From positions 1,194,638-1,258,637 of the forward strand of contig ONZQ02000012.1 in assembly GCA_900312665.1 (NCBI GenBank): a stretch of 64,000 bases of DNA, given 5' to 3'. Every line of letters begins with the position of its first letter. Positions within the stretch are counted from its first letter, which is position 1. Under the pieces are notes generated by a model. That model did no database searches. It worked only from the letters and a program-made list of their open reading frames with translations, and was not told the origin of the DNA. Of this stretch, positions 34,677 to 46,361 are shown piece by piece. Position numbers and translations under genes: made by a program. The DNA comes from Cephalotrichum gorgonifer (Eukaryota > Ascomycota > Sordariomycetes > Microascales > Microascaceae).

Positions 34677-35159
34677 CTTTCGGGGATATTTGTTGTATAC
34701 AGTGGGAGCGGTCGTTTCGTGGCAGTGAAGAGCACAATCGTATCTATTGAGGACTCGATTATAGATAGGCGTCCGCAAATGGCTATATAGTGATTGTTTT
34801 TTATGATCCCAACTTCCGCATGCGTTAGGGCCTCGGCACGTTCGGAGACGAGACATGATACACCAGGAAGCAGGCAGGAAACAAGTCTACTGAACACAGG
34901 GGCCAGAGAGGGGTAACGACACAAGTGGAATAGATTCCGTATATTAGGAATGTGCTGAACGTCACGGCACCCTAGCTAAGCTGGCGCGAACCGCACCCCA
35001 GTGAACACCCCGCATTTTCAGGGCCCATCCACCTATTAGCCAATTAGCTGGTTCCGATTACCGGATCGACGGCATCCTTCAAGTACAACCCTCCGTTTCC
35101 GAGTCGAAGGGTTCGGCTACGAGATAAAAGAAAATGCCCCTATCAAGTTCCGCTCGTAT
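34677..35159. other. Intergenic region, MFS promoter
   Basis: This 483-bp stretch lies between the MFS start and the 3' end of the UbiD gene. GTTCCGATTACCGGATC (around 35051) and GTTTCCGAGTC (35095) resemble the TTCCG elements of other upstream regions. No gene is seen. Confidence 0.5.
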
Positions 35160-36788
35160 CTAATCGTTAAACCCCATGTCTTTCCAAGATTCCAAGACTT
35201 GCTCCTGGATCTCGGCAGGGTAGGACGTGGCAAAGTCGACCTTGAGGAAGTTCGGGCCATCCGTATACTCCATGGCAAAAAGACAATCCGAGACCGTCTT
35301 GCCGCCACGCCTGGGATCGCCACCGCCGTGGGACTGATAAGGCGTCAGCGGCAGGGCCGGAGCATCATCGAAGGCGTAATCATCCCTGACCGGCCGGCAT
35401 CGGGTCACAAATGCCCAAGTTATGTCGTTAAAGTCGTAGATGTCGATATCGTCGCCGACGAGGAGGAACCGGTTGACGAGCATTGAGCATTTTTGATGAA
35501 ACAAAACATTGCCCAGCTCTGTGCAGAAGTCTCTCGAGTTTGTCTTTAGAGCGCGCAGCTTTGGCGGGTCGATTTGCAGCACGCACCAGGTTGCCATGGT
35601 CTCTAGGGGCGCGTAGGCGTCTCTGATGGGCAAGTTCTGGTTCTTGCAAAACGTGAGGATCTCGGCCGCCGCCAGGGCTGAAGTTGTATGCTACGAAGAC
35701 GCATTAGCGATCTGACCCTGATAGGAAAACATGCCAAGACGGGCTTCGATCATGCTTAAAAGTGGTGATCATAAACTAACCGATTCATCAGTGATCCTCC
35801 CTGGGACGGACACGGGAAAGATGGGATTGTTCCTGTAAGTTATGGCCTCAACCCGGAAAAGTGGCATCTTGCGACGGTCGTCATCAAAAGCGTATCCGAG
35901 ATAGTCTCCAAATGGCCCCTCGTAGGCCTTCTCGTTGAGAGACATGAAGCCTTCCATGACGATCTCACTATTTGCTGGCACCATCAGATTGCTCAGCTCG
36001 CACTTGACAACGTCCAGAGGCTCTCCGACGATAGCCCCGACATACTCTCCCTCCGACACGCCCTCCGGTATGGGCATCGCGGCCGCCATAGTCGCAGCTG
36101 GAGGGATGCCGAAAGCCAGCGCCCATGGGACTTCGGTCTTGCCTTGCTCTCGCCACTTCTCGCGGACGACGTAGTTGTGCTGCCTGGGGTTGACCTGGGC
36201 CACGATATGGTTCTTGTCGTGGATCATGCCGCGGAAAATAGACCAGTTGGTCCACGACTCGTCCGGCGTCTGCAGGATGTGCACACCGTAGGTCTGGATG
36301 TACTTGCCACCATCCTCCTGGTGGAGCAGCGGGGCCGGCAGTGAATGGAGGTCAATTTCTTTGGGGTCGAGAATCTTGTTCTCCTTGCATGGCCCCGTCT
36401 CCAGCACGCGTGGCTCCAGGGGCTTGGCGCCTTTGGCGGATTGAGTCCTGGCGCAGATGTCTCGCCACGATGCATCCCGAGGCAAGCCCAGGTTGCGGGC
36501 AACCCGGCCGTATTTGTCGCGGCCATGCCCACTAAGACTCGCGGCGTTGCCAAACATTCTCCAGACCCCGTTCTTGGCGCCCTTGATATTATTGAACAGT
36601 GGCGCTTTATTATTGGTTTCGCTCACCCGTCTCACAATAGCACCGACCTCGAGGTGGGGATCCACCTCGCGGTCGATCTCGGCCAGATCGCCATCTTGGC
36701 GGAGGAGGTCAATGAACGCACGGAAGTCGAGTTGGGCGTCGATCACCGTGGCGTCGACGTCGAGTTCGTGAACAGGCAGCTTTGACAT
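35160..36788 (-). CDS. UbiD-family prenylated-FMN decarboxylase (Fdc1-like)
   Basis: Two exons on the minus strand, 36788-35781 and 35690-35160, give 512 residues, the size of fungal Fdc1. Conserved features are TYGVHILQTPD, the NWSIFRGM strand with R186, AFGIPPAATMAAAMPIPEGVSEGEYVGAI, and the acidic active-site segment EIVMEGF...EGPFGDYLGY (E279 and E290 region). These fit the Arg-Glu-Glu set that works with prenylated FMN. Fdc1 enzymes decarboxylate alpha,beta-unsaturated acids such as cinnamate and sorbate; some relatives act on hydroxylated benzoates. It diverges from the UbiX gene that would make its cofactor. The pairing makes the functional assignment strong, though the acid substrate is not known. 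Confidence 0.93.
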
Positions 36789-37138
36789 GGTGTGGTCGTC
36801 AGAGGATGCAACTCTTGTCAGTTATCATCAAGCTGCAGTGGTGCATACGCATCAGCCCCCTAAATCGTTTTCTTTTTGGGCCCAAACCCCTGTCATCCCT
36901 TTCTGGCTAGTGAGCTACGGTATGCCTCGGAAAACCCGTACCGATGCATGATGGAGCCGGAAACCGGAACGAGCGGGTTTGGCTGGTCCAGAGCGGGTCC
37001 CTTGCTGGACCAGTAGGCTCAGCTGCGTATACAATATGATCTACCATCATCGAGGCATAAGGAGATAGCCCATTATGAAATAACACTAGCAATCCGTGCG
37101 AGGTCGGCTGTCCTATCTCCATTCTGCATTCCGCCATC
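36789..37138. promoter_or_regulatory. Shared divergent promoter of the UbiD and UbiX genes
   Basis: A 350-bp interval between divergent starts. It contains CGGTA...TACCG inverted triplets at 36916-36943 and CCGGAAACCGG at 36958-36968, both of the CGG/CCG type that Zn2Cys6 proteins bind. One site set could co-regulate enzyme and cofactor maker (inference). Confidence 0.6.
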
Positions 37139-37942
37139 ATGGTTCGATTAATAACAAGATCATGGCCGTCAGCCCCAAGTTCATGTTCATGCTCTCCTTT
37201 CCTCTCAATACCGACCTCGAAGGGCTTTTTCCTCACATCACCAGATGTCAGCGCTCGACGGCTGAGAAGCTCGTCTGCTAAGCCGCCGCCAAGTACACAG
37301 TCCAGCCACTGCACCCATGATGACTTCGCCATTTCTTCCCCCAGCGCCCGGTCAAGCCGCCCGAAGAGGATTGTGGTGGGAATTACCGGCGCCACGGGCA
37401 CTCTATTCGCCATCCGCCTCCTGGAAATGCTCCGCGACCAGGGCGTCGAGACACACCTGGTCATGAGCAAGTGGGCCATGGCAACGGGCAAGTACGAAAC
37501 GGCCCTGACCGAATCGGACATCCTGCAGCTCGCAACCCACGCCTATACGGCTAAGAATCTCTCAGCGCCCATCGCTAGCGGCTCCTTCGTCCATGACGGC
37601 ATGATGGTCGTGCCCTGTAGCATGAAGACCTTGGCTGCCATCCGCACTGGCTTCTGCGACGACCTCATATCGCGAGCTGCCGACGTGTCCCTGAAGGAGG
37701 GCCGGCGGCTGCTCCTGGCGGTGCGTGAGACGCCTCTTAGTGATATCCACTTGGATAATATGCTGTTCCTCCGACGTGCTGGAGCTGTCATCTTCCCTCC
37801 CGTCCCCGCATTTTATACAGCGCCTAAGTCTTTAGACGATATCATCACACAAAGTGCAGGGCGCATGCTAGACTCTTTTGGAATTTACACGAGCAATTTT
37901 AAGCGGTGGAACGGGTTTGATTGGGATTCTAAGAGGCCTTAA
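37139..37942 (+). CDS. UbiX-family flavin prenyltransferase (Pad1-like)
   Basis: A single exon of 267 residues. The N-terminal ~75 residues are rich in Ser, Arg and Pro with few acids, resembling a mitochondrial targeting sequence, as in yeast Pad1. The core begins KRIVVGITGATGTLFAIRLLEML and has SKWAMATGKYE, MMVVPCSMKTLAAIRTG and LLLAVRETPLSDIHLDNM, the last being the family signature for the phosphate and flavin site. UbiX attaches a dimethylallyl unit to FMN to form prenylated FMN, the cofactor of UbiD decarboxylases. The next methionines downstream would also leave the core intact, so the exact start and the targeting are uncertain. Confidence 0.92.
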   Translation: MVRLITRSWPSAPSSCSCSPFLSIPTSKGFFLTSPDVSARRLRSSSAKPPPSTQSSHCTHDDFAISSPSARSSRPKRIVVGITGATGTLFAIRLLEMLRDQGVETHLVMSKWAMATGKYETALTESDILQLATHAYTAKNLSAPIASGSFVHDGMMVVPCSMKTLAAIRTGFCDDLISRAADVSLKEGRRLLLAVRETPLSDIHLDNMLFLRRAGAVIFPPVPAFYTAPKSLDDIITQSAGRMLDSFGIYTSNFKRWNGFDWDSKRP

Positions 37943-39245
37943 AATATACATCCACGGACAAAACCAAGTCCTTACTACCTTCTCGTCCACTCACTCACAC
38001 ATGTGCCAGTGCTTCTTCTTTATTCCTAGATATTACGCCGATGTGGCCTCGCTCGGATCGTGACGGCTCAGATCCTTTGAATCACGTTCATGCCACTAGC
38101 GGAGTGCCCTAGATGAATGCATCTCGACATGTTCCCAGTTAGAGCGGGGTTGTGCTCCAGCATCGGATAGCGAGGTATAAGTATAGGCAGGGGACCGAAT
38201 GCTAAGTTAATTCATGGAACCCCNNNNNNNNNNNNNNNNNNNNNNNNNNNNNNNNNNNNNNNNNNNNNNNNNNNNNNNNNNNNNNNNNNNNNNNNNNNNN
38301 NNNNNNNNNNNNNNNNNNNNNNNNNNNNNNNNNNNNNNNNNNNNNNNNNNNNNNNNNNNNNNNNNNNNNNNNNNNNNNNNNNNNNNNNNNNNNNNNNNNN
38401 NNNNNNNNNNNNNNNNNNNNNNNNNNNNNNNNNNNNNNNNNNNNNNNNNNNNNNNNNNNNNNNNNNNNNNNNNNNNNNNNNNNNNNNNNNNNNNNNNNNN
38501 NNNNNNNNNNNNNNNNNNNNNNNNNNNNNNNNNNNNNNNNNNNNNNNNNNNNNNNNNNNNNNNNNNNNNNNNNNNNNNNNNNNNNNNNNNNNNNNNNNNN
38601 NNNNNNNNNNNNNNNNNNNNNNNNNNNNNNNNNNNNNNNNNNNNNNNNNNNNNNNNNNNNNNNNNNNNNNNNNNNNNNNNNNNNNNNNNNNNNNNNNNNN
38701 NNNNNNNNNNNNNNNNNNNNNNNNNNNNNNNNNNNNNNNNNNNNNNNNNNNNNNNNNNNNNNNNNNNNNNNNNNNNNNNNNNNNNNNNNNNNNNNNNNNN
38801 NNGGTTAGGGATCTGAAGATAGTCTACTACGCACCTGGGGATATTACGCACGCCTTGCCGATATAGGCATAACAAATACTGGGTGTTGGGGAAAAGGTCC
38901 GATGAGAAGCCCAAATGATGCCAGAATGCTTGATTGCACTCCCTCCCACTGCCTTTCGGCCCGCCGATCATTACCGCTAATCCTTGCTTGGGGTATGGGT
39001 GCCGAGAGTAAGCACAAGTATTGAGAACGTGGCCCTTTACACAGGCTTCGATCCCAAGGAGAGACCAATATCGATAGACGTTATGAAGACGCTCCACGGA
39101 TTTATACGCAGAAAAGCTGCCGTTTAGAGACATCTCGTCAAATACAGACTCACGACAGCCTGTGATTCCATAAACCAGCCAGGTGTGTCTGAAGAGATGA
39201 ATAGAAGAATAGAGATGGATATGCCATGATCACCATAGACGCAAC
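37943..39245. other. Intergenic region containing a 579-bp assembly gap
   Basis: Between the UbiX gene and the 3' end of the large Zn2Cys6 regulator. Ns occupy 38224-38802. The readable flanks show no recognisable gene; a frame at 38803-39133 (-) runs into the gap and matches nothing I know. A small gene hidden in the gap cannot be excluded. Confidence 0.6.
38224..38802. other. Assembly gap (579 N)
   Basis: A continuous run of Ns. Unlike the 20-N gap, its odd length suggests a size estimated from paired reads. Confidence 0.97.
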
Positions 39246-42076
39246 TTACAATCCAGCTTCGGAAAAGAAAGCCGCACCACCACCAACCTGCCGATCTAGG
39301 GCGAAGAAATCTACCAACCCGTTATCGTTCCCCAAGAAATCGGCTCCGGAGAACTCGAGGGCCTCTACCCCCGCCGGCACGGGGACTTCGGTATTGCGCG
39401 AGCCAGCCACCGCTTGGCCCGTAGGCATATCAAAATGCGATATACCATGGAGATTGGCGTACTGCATGTTGCCCTGGTCCAGCTGCGTGGTCCCCGACTT
39501 GTATGTGCCACCTGTCTCTTTAGTACCCAGATTGCTGCTATTCATGAATTGGAAAGACAAAAAGTCGTTGGTGGCGCCAGGCCGGCCGCCGTTGTTTCCG
39601 ACTGCAGGCACAGGAACTGGGCGGGTACTGCTGTTGGAACCGCGACTGTTGCCGATGGTATTATTGCTAGGCTTGCTTTTGAGGGTTCCAGTGTTGTTGT
39701 TAGTTGTAGTATTGTTGCTGCTGTTGTCTATATCCAAGTCCTCATCCTGGGGAAGGATTTTTAGCCGCATCAACGACTCCCGCAGGGCAGTGAGGCGTTT
39801 CCACAGTCTACGCGAGGCGGAAGACGACTCCCGGTATGCAACGGATAGGGCCAGTGACCTACGAACGTTCTGCCGGACCGTCTCGGTGTAGTCGTGTGGC
39901 AGGTCTTCCTGGATGCTGGGCGCCGCGTGGTTCCGCGCTGCGTATGCAACGACTAGAAATAGAAGCGCACAGGAAGATGCAAGGAAGTGTTGGAACTGGG
40001 GATGTTGCTTCCGGTACGTGTCGGTGGCCCGGTCGAGAATGGAAAGCGTGGTGACCGAGTCTGTAATGAGCTCCAGAGCTGGTCTGATCTTCTTGCTGGC
40101 GACGGATGTGGACGACGACAGGAAGAAAGGCCTCAGGAGGATACCTCGCACCGCATTGGCGCGGAGATAGAGCATCGTCGTCCAGGACGGGGGTCGCGAC
40201 TCTGGTGCCGACTCCCAGACAAGTGCGTGGGTGAAATTCTGATTTTCCAGGGTTCGTCTCCGCCATTGCTCAACCTGGAAGACCGTTACTTCGAAGGCGT
40301 CGCCGTCATCGCAGGTCTCGCCTCGAGCAACACGGGATATGGGCTCGTTGAATCTATGGCTCATGAGAGTGAACGTCATCATGGACTTGAGGTAAGGGTT
40401 CTGGGTCTACAGCATCGGGCTGGTTAGCATCCGATCTACCTCCAGCGTGCAGGATAGCTGGAACTGCGCAAGTAAGGGGACATACGGCACTGGGTTGAGC
40501 CGAATCGAAGTCAGTCATTTGGAAGTTGGGCGGTAGGCCAGCCGCAGCGCTCCATTGTCGATCTAAGACAACGAGGCTGCAAGTCAGAGTAGCGAGTTCA
40601 GCAAACCGTCCCTCGCTCTCCGTACGTTGGGATACTTCGCGGCTATGCATTCCCAATTGCATGGCTATACGGCCCGCGATTCCGCACATCCTCCACGCCG
40701 TCCGGAGCCAGCCGTTAAAGTATTCATAAAACCCCTGTTGCCGGCTGTTAGGCCCATGTTCCCAAGTGACATGAAAAGGGAGATGAGAGTGCTTGAACAT
40801 AACGGTCTTATCGGTAGGATAAGGGCGGAAAGGCGACAAGATTGTGCTGGAAGTGACAACTAACCATCATCAACGTGATCGACACGTCCTTCTCAGTCGG
40901 CACAGGGGCGACAAGCTTGGCAACAACAGCGTCCTTTAGCCCACCATAGATAGTACTAGCCATGTCGGACATCGAGACGGACTCGGCGCTGAGCGCCGTA
41001 GCAAGCGCGAGACCCAAGACAAGGAGCTCATCTGCATCGCGCTTCTCGAACCCCCTTCCATCGCCGATGACAGGTGACGGTCCGTACCAACGGTCAAGCT
41101 GCTTTGAGATGCTCTCTATGTCGCAAATAGGGTGGATGCTCCCGATGATCTCTTGATAGACTCCGAGGAGACGACCTGCCTCCTTCCGAGATAGGAGGTT
41201 GGAGAACCGCAGTAGGCCACGCGACAGGCGAGCGGGTTCCGGTCCGGAAATCTTAGCTATGAAGCTGGGATTATCGCCGTCGTTGACCAGGGTGTTACAG
41301 TGGTCTTCGTCGTCGTCGCTCATCTCTTCTACCAAGCTCGGTATGCTCTGTCTGCGGATCGTCTCTGGGACCTGGTTATCGTCTCGCGACATGGTGATCC
41401 TGGCCGCGTTGAAGCTGTATTCAGGGCTCGTCGGCCCATAAAAGGGAGCCGTCGAGCGTTTGACTCCCGAATTAGCCTCTGGCACAGACTTTGCCACCTC
41501 CGACACCGATGAAGTGGACTCGGAGGACCGGGCCTCTAGAGCAAAGTCGGCCTCGGCGTCCTTGTCGGCGGCAGGCATGGAGGCAAAGTCATCCCGGACC
41601 TGTCGGCTGTCTAATGCCGGATGATGATGCTCCATTATGAATGACGTCAGCGTGTGTAGCTGGTCTTGAAGCGAGAGGACAAGACCGCCGAGCGAGCTCA
41701 GCGTGCTGTCTGGGGTCGGCGCGAGGCCGGAGTCTCGACGCTGCTGCCAAAGTTGTTGAAGCAGTTGCAGCTGCGTCTGTTGGGTATCCGAGCCGCGCCT
41801 GCCTGCCACGTCTGCACCTCCTCCGGACGTCGCAATGGCATGCCGCTCATCGTCGCCACTGTTGGAGGGGCCGTAGCTGCACTCTAGGGATCGACTAGCG
41901 CAGTGTTCGCATGGCTTGCGACCGTCGCATCGCCCCTTTCGCCGCCGGCAGGCATCGCAGGCCCGGGGAGCGTAGGGGGCTCGCCTCTTGTATGACTCGT
42001 TGCTCGTCTGTTGCGGGTGTGGTCGCTTATCTCCCCCCCTCTGGCTCATCATGGCATGCATTTCTTCCGTAGACAT
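39246..42076 (-). CDS. Zn2Cys6 transcription factor adjoining the UbiD/UbiX pair
   Basis: Three exons on the minus strand, 42076-40865, 40734-40486 and 40406-39246, all phase 0, give 873 residues. The zinc cluster at about residues 40-67 is CDACRRRKGRCDGRKPCEHCASRSLEC (spacing CX2CX6CX5CX2CX6C), preceded by an Arg/Lys-rich tail. The middle homology region follows (RKEAGRLLGVYQEIIGSIHPICDI; AWRMCGIAGRIAMQLGMHS). The C-terminus is low-complexity (poly-Asn/Thr, then Pro/Gly-rich) and may be an activation domain. In Aspergillus niger a Zn2Cys6 regulator, SdrA, lies beside the cinnamate/sorbate decarboxylase genes, so this may be its counterpart; I infer that from position only. The first intron (130 bp) is the least certain. 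Confidence 0.86.
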
Positions 42077-42817
42077 AAACTCCTTCCGCGGACAGATCGC
42101 CTACGTTACTAAGGGCTTCAAGATGTGAGGAGCTCTATTAATCTGAGCTCTTGCCGCTGGGAGAGGTGGTGGGGACTGAGATCTGCATTGGTGCAGACCA
42201 GGTTGTCTTATAGCCTGAGTGGGCAGCGGTAGAGGCCTGGACAAGAGGAGTACCAGTGGTGTCGAGCTTGGACCTCGCGCTAAGACGCTTTGGGGACCAT
42301 GCATCGCTTAACGTCCTCGGCCCCCGCAATTCCTGAAATGGCGAACTGCCGTGTGTGCATGCTTCGCCCTCGTCAGGGTGGTATAGGTGGGTATAACTAG
42401 TGGTACCGTACCTCCTCTTATCTCTCCGCAGACTTGTGAGCCTATTCCATTCCGGTGAACTCTTCCGGCTCACGCCTGCGCTTATCAGTGCGTTACGTCC
42501 TCTAGAGATACGCTATGCTAATCTGCTTCGGGGAATTGGGAAGACTATCCTGCTGTTGGCGCCAGCACTTTGGAAGGCGTTTTACGAGGGTCAGGATGGT
42601 GCACACAAAGTTTCAGAGCGCTCTGTGTATTTAGTTATCATCTGCAGATCTTTCGGGGAATTATTGAAACTCCGTGTAGGGGGTAGAATTGGCCACTGGT
42701 TGTGGAGCTCGACGACCCACTAACGCCCGGACCATTCTAGAAGGGGCGGCAGATAAACGTTCGACCACCGCCGTATAGACCATATCTGTCTAGCCATTAC
42801 AAATACGAGCGACCCAT
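42077..42817. other. Intergenic region upstream of the large regulator
   Basis: This 741-bp stretch lies between the regulator start and the 3' end of the dienelactone hydrolase gene. No gene is recognised. Confidence 0.5.
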
Positions 42818-43785
42818 TCATAGATACCGATCAAACCAACTGATTGCCTGTTCAAACGCCTGTTCCTTGCTCAGGCGCTGGTCCTTATTCTTCATGTCTC
42901 CACGCACCGCGAAGCCATGGGCCACATTAGAGTACAGGAAAATTTGGAACGGCTGGGCTGTCTTGGACAGAATACGCTCTGACCGATGGCGGTTCTCAGC
43001 TGTGAAGATGTCATCGTGCTCGGCCGCAGCGATGGATAGCGGACCCGCGATGGCAGCGAGCTCCTCTTCGGCGACGAAGCTTGGGTGAGCGGTATAACCG
43101 ACATCAATTCCCGACTTCAAGTGCCTGACGGCGTACTACGGTACAAAATTAGAAAATGACGTGTCTAGCAAGTATAGACAGCGGGTGGAGACCAAAAAAT
43201 CACGGACGCGGCTCGGTTCTGCATACATACCTTGGCTCCAAAACAGTACCCCACAGAGCCTACCCTCCCAGCCTGGAAATCTGCTCTAAGGGTCTCAATG
43301 GCAGCGGAAACAATGGGATCAATAGCCTTGGGCGTGTGAGGATTTTCCCCATTAGAACCCTCGGACACCCACTTCGGGATGTCCAGAGAGACAAGGTCGT
43401 TGAGTGTCAGGGCGTCACTGTTGAAAATATCAGGCACCATGCAGGTGTAACCGTGGGAAGCAAACTTGTCAGCAAGCAGCTTAATGTTTGTCCAGACCCC
43501 CATGATATCGGGCATAAGTAGCAGAGCCGTGTTCTTTCGCTTGCTCTGGCCCTGAGCCGTCGCGACGTAGGCGTCCCATTTCCCCCCTATTCTGATCATG
43601 GTCCCTGTCGGCTCTCCTCTACACGACAGGATGAAGAACGTCAGCCAGCTGCGCCACATTACAGATCAACAGGGAGTCACTGTCAAAAGGCAAGGGCAGC
43701 CGAAGCTCGGAATAGAACCTATTGCGCATACATACTCATGCTTAAAACCCTGAACGCAGCATTGCCTGGGGAATCCGGATGCCAT
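42818..43785 (-). CDS. Dienelactone hydrolase family protein
   Basis: Three exons on the minus strand, 43785-43736, 43618-43231 and 43135-42818, give 251 residues, the usual size. The nucleophile is C142 in GYCFGAK; the DLH triad is completed by an acid (candidate in AAEHDDIF) and the histidine of VAHGFAVRG. The N-terminus CCVQGFKHEGEPTGTM matches the family's conserved opening. DLH enzymes hydrolyse dienelactones in aromatic degradation or related esters; many fungal members have unknown substrates. It diverges from the DLH-like/SnoaL-like gene at 44402. A direct role in gentisate breakdown is not required by the known pathway. Confidence 0.9.
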
Positions 43786-44401
43786 TGCGACGATAGGCAG
43801 TGAACACCAAAAATCGTACTCTGTGCTAATTAGTCCATAACTATCCTAATGAGGGCGTGAGGATCTTTGGGCCGATAAAATGAGCGATAGGTTGATAACC
43901 ATGAGTATCCTTTCCCTGCCTTCCTGGCTCTGGGTCCTTCCCATTTCATGCTGGCTCGTGTCTCCACCCTCCGGGTGAGTTGGGGGCTCGCTTGGGAAGC
44001 ATGGCGACGATCCTGATTCCAATTCCGGTTCCGGTTCCGCAATTCCGTATTCCGAACCGTCGGAGCATGCGCCGTTTCGGATGGTCTTTGTCAGCTGGCG
44101 CCAAGTCAATCCAGCATCGACCCATCACCAAACCTGAGAGACGAGGATAGCTCGGGGGAGATATCAAGATTGTGAAATGATAGCAGTATTAGTGGCGAGG
44201 AGTGGTGGGAAGAAGAGGGAAAGAGAGGAAAAGAAAAGGAAAAAGAAACCCAGTCGCGATCAGTACGTAGTAGTCGATTAGCATTGCACCACCGCTTTTG
44301 TCAAGGATTTGTTTTTCTCCCAGCCCGAGTTTTGAATCCCCACCCATACCAGATCAACCCCGCCCGATCACACACACATGCACGCGCACACGCACGCCAC
44401 A
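43786..44401. promoter_or_regulatory. Divergent promoter of the two DLH-related genes
   Basis: A 616-bp interval between divergent starts. Five TTCCG units are packed into 44021-44056 (AATTCCGGTTCCGGTTCC and following), the densest cluster in the window, ending in CCGTCGG at 44057-44063. A purine-rich tract lies at 44193-44250. No gene is seen. Confidence 0.6.
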
Positions 44402-45985
44402 ATGAATAGCAAATATACCCAGCTGCCCTTCCTCCCCGACACCAGACTGGAGCAGGTCGCCCAGGGCATCACTCTCGCCCATCCCCTATCTCGCAGGGGA
44501 TACGGCCCTGGCTTCCTTGTCGTCGTGCCGACCACTGGCACGACCAGCTCAGATGCCCTGAGAATAGAGCGGGGGATTCCATCTCCTCTAATGAAATGGG
44601 CGGAAGAAAGCTTCGTCGTGGTTGAGATTACTGAGGCGGCCCTGGATGCTGTGGCGGATCCTATTGGGGTGGCCCTCGCTGCACTCGCCGCCTGCGCGTC
44701 CACCAAGCCCGAGGACAGTGGTGTTGGTCTCATTGGTGTGTACAGCCTATGCAGTAGAAGATACCAAACCCCCCAGCCATGCTCTCCGTCCAGCCCAAGC
44801 CCATTCCCTCCGTCCAGTGAAAGGGCCGCGTCATCGATAGCCGTGTCTCCCATACTGACTCAAGACGCGCAGCATACGCTCCCGAGCTCTGGAACCGCAT
44901 CGCTAGCACCCTTGATTCATTCCCCCAGATCAAAGGAGCTGCGGTGTATGGCGATCTGCCATCCGCACAGACCCTTGCCCCAGCGTCCCTTCCTCTCGTG
45001 CAGCATCTTACGGGAAAGGAAACTCACCTTCTTTCTCGCACGGCCGACCTGACAGCATGCAGCTATCCCGCCGTGACGTCCGCCCTGTTCGCGGTCCCCT
45101 TCCAGGATACGTTTGATTATTCCGCTGAGGGAATATCCCACACAAGGAACCTCACATTTTTTAAGAAGCTTCTTGACGGCCCGTACTTCGACCTGGAAGC
45201 CATCTGGGATGAGCACACGTATTATGAGTTTGAGAACCGCTCATTGGAATGTACCATGGCCACAATGGTGCAGGAGCCGTATGTTAACCACGTTCCAACC
45301 GTGAGTATATATTCTTTACTTCAGCCCCTCTTCTCCTTTACCATATTCTCTCCGAAGGGCCGTGCCTTGCAGATTGTTCGGGATTGCCTGTACTATTTTA
45401 TGTTCTGAGGCGAAATATGTGGAGGCTAACGGACATCTTGGACAGCTCACTGGCGGAATCGGCCGCGCCAAATTGACACTCTTTTATCGTGATCACTTCA
45501 TATTCCATAACCCTGAAGATGCCGAGACTGTCCTCATCAGCCGCTCGACAGGCATTGATAGAGTCATAGACGAGTTTCTGTTCAAGTGTACACATAACTC
45601 CCAGATGGATTGGCTGTAAGAACATTTATGCGTCACCCAGAGAAAGGTTTCTGTCCTAACTGTCGCTTCTTGGACTAGTGTGCCCGGAATTCCTGCCACG
45701 GGAAGGCAGCTCAATATCCCGATGAATGCTGTGGTTAATATCCGCGGGGATCGGCTTTACCACGAGCACATCTCGTGGGACCAAGGGACCGTGCTTAAGC
45801 AGCTTGGCCTTTTGCCTGACTACCTGCCTTATCCACACCCGGTCCAAGACGAGCAACTATCTGCGTCCGGTGGCCGTTTGGAATACCGGGTTCCTGTGAT
45901 GGGGGAGGAGACTGCTCGAAAGCTAGAGGACAAGGATGCCATCGAGTCAAACACCATGTTCACCTACCAGATCCGGCAGGGATAG
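44402..45985 (+). CDS. Two-part protein: degenerate DLH-like N-terminus plus SnoaL/NTF2-like C-terminus
   Basis: Four exons, 44402-44735, 44873-45300, 45446-45615 and 45679-45985, give 412 residues. The N-terminal ~190 residues have an alpha/beta-hydrolase-like feel (GPGFLVVVPTTG; IKGAAVYGDLPS) but lack a Gly-x-Cys/Ser-x-Gly nucleophile. The C-terminal ~220 residues resemble an NTF2/SnoaL-like fold: FFKKLLDGPYFDLEAIWDEHTYYEFENRSLECTMATM, an RDHFIFHNP strand, and an MNAVVNIRGDRLYHEHISWDQGTVLKQLGLLP motif. Fungal and bacterial proteins of this layout are often labelled carboxymethylenebutenolidase, without proof. It may act with the divergent DLH. The function is unknown. An in-frame ATG at 44378 would add eight residues. 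Confidence 0.75.
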
Positions 45986-46361
45986 ATCCAGAGGGGTTCA
46001 CATTTATAACCTCGTCTGCATTAGTGCACCTTTAGTAGTTTGATGGAGTAGGACTCACTTAGAGCCTCAAACGGATGGTTATATGATAGTTTTCCCCCAC
46101 TTAGTCAATCGTTCTTGATTGTATGTCCAGAAGTAGGGGGCAGCTAGTGTGAGGATTGTTGCAGGATCTTAAGTAGATATGCATAGGACCCGCGGAAAAG
46201 GCCACCCCTGTGCACTCGCTTTATGATCATGTGCCTTTATGGTACATAGATATCACGGCTATCAATGATAGTCTATTCTAGTCACGTACAGCAGGATTGT
46301 GCCAAACGCTCATAGTCCGGTGTTTCATTCAGCTCTGCCCAGTATCCATTCCGCCACGCAC
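45986..46361. other. Intergenic region between convergent genes
   Basis: This 376-bp region of 3' flanks lies between the SnoaL-like gene and gentisate dioxygenase. Nothing is recognised. Confidence 0.5.

Noticed and set aside
38803..39133. Minus-strand frame running into the 579-N gap
   Set aside because: Its apparent length comes mostly from Ns; the readable 110 residues are not recognisable.
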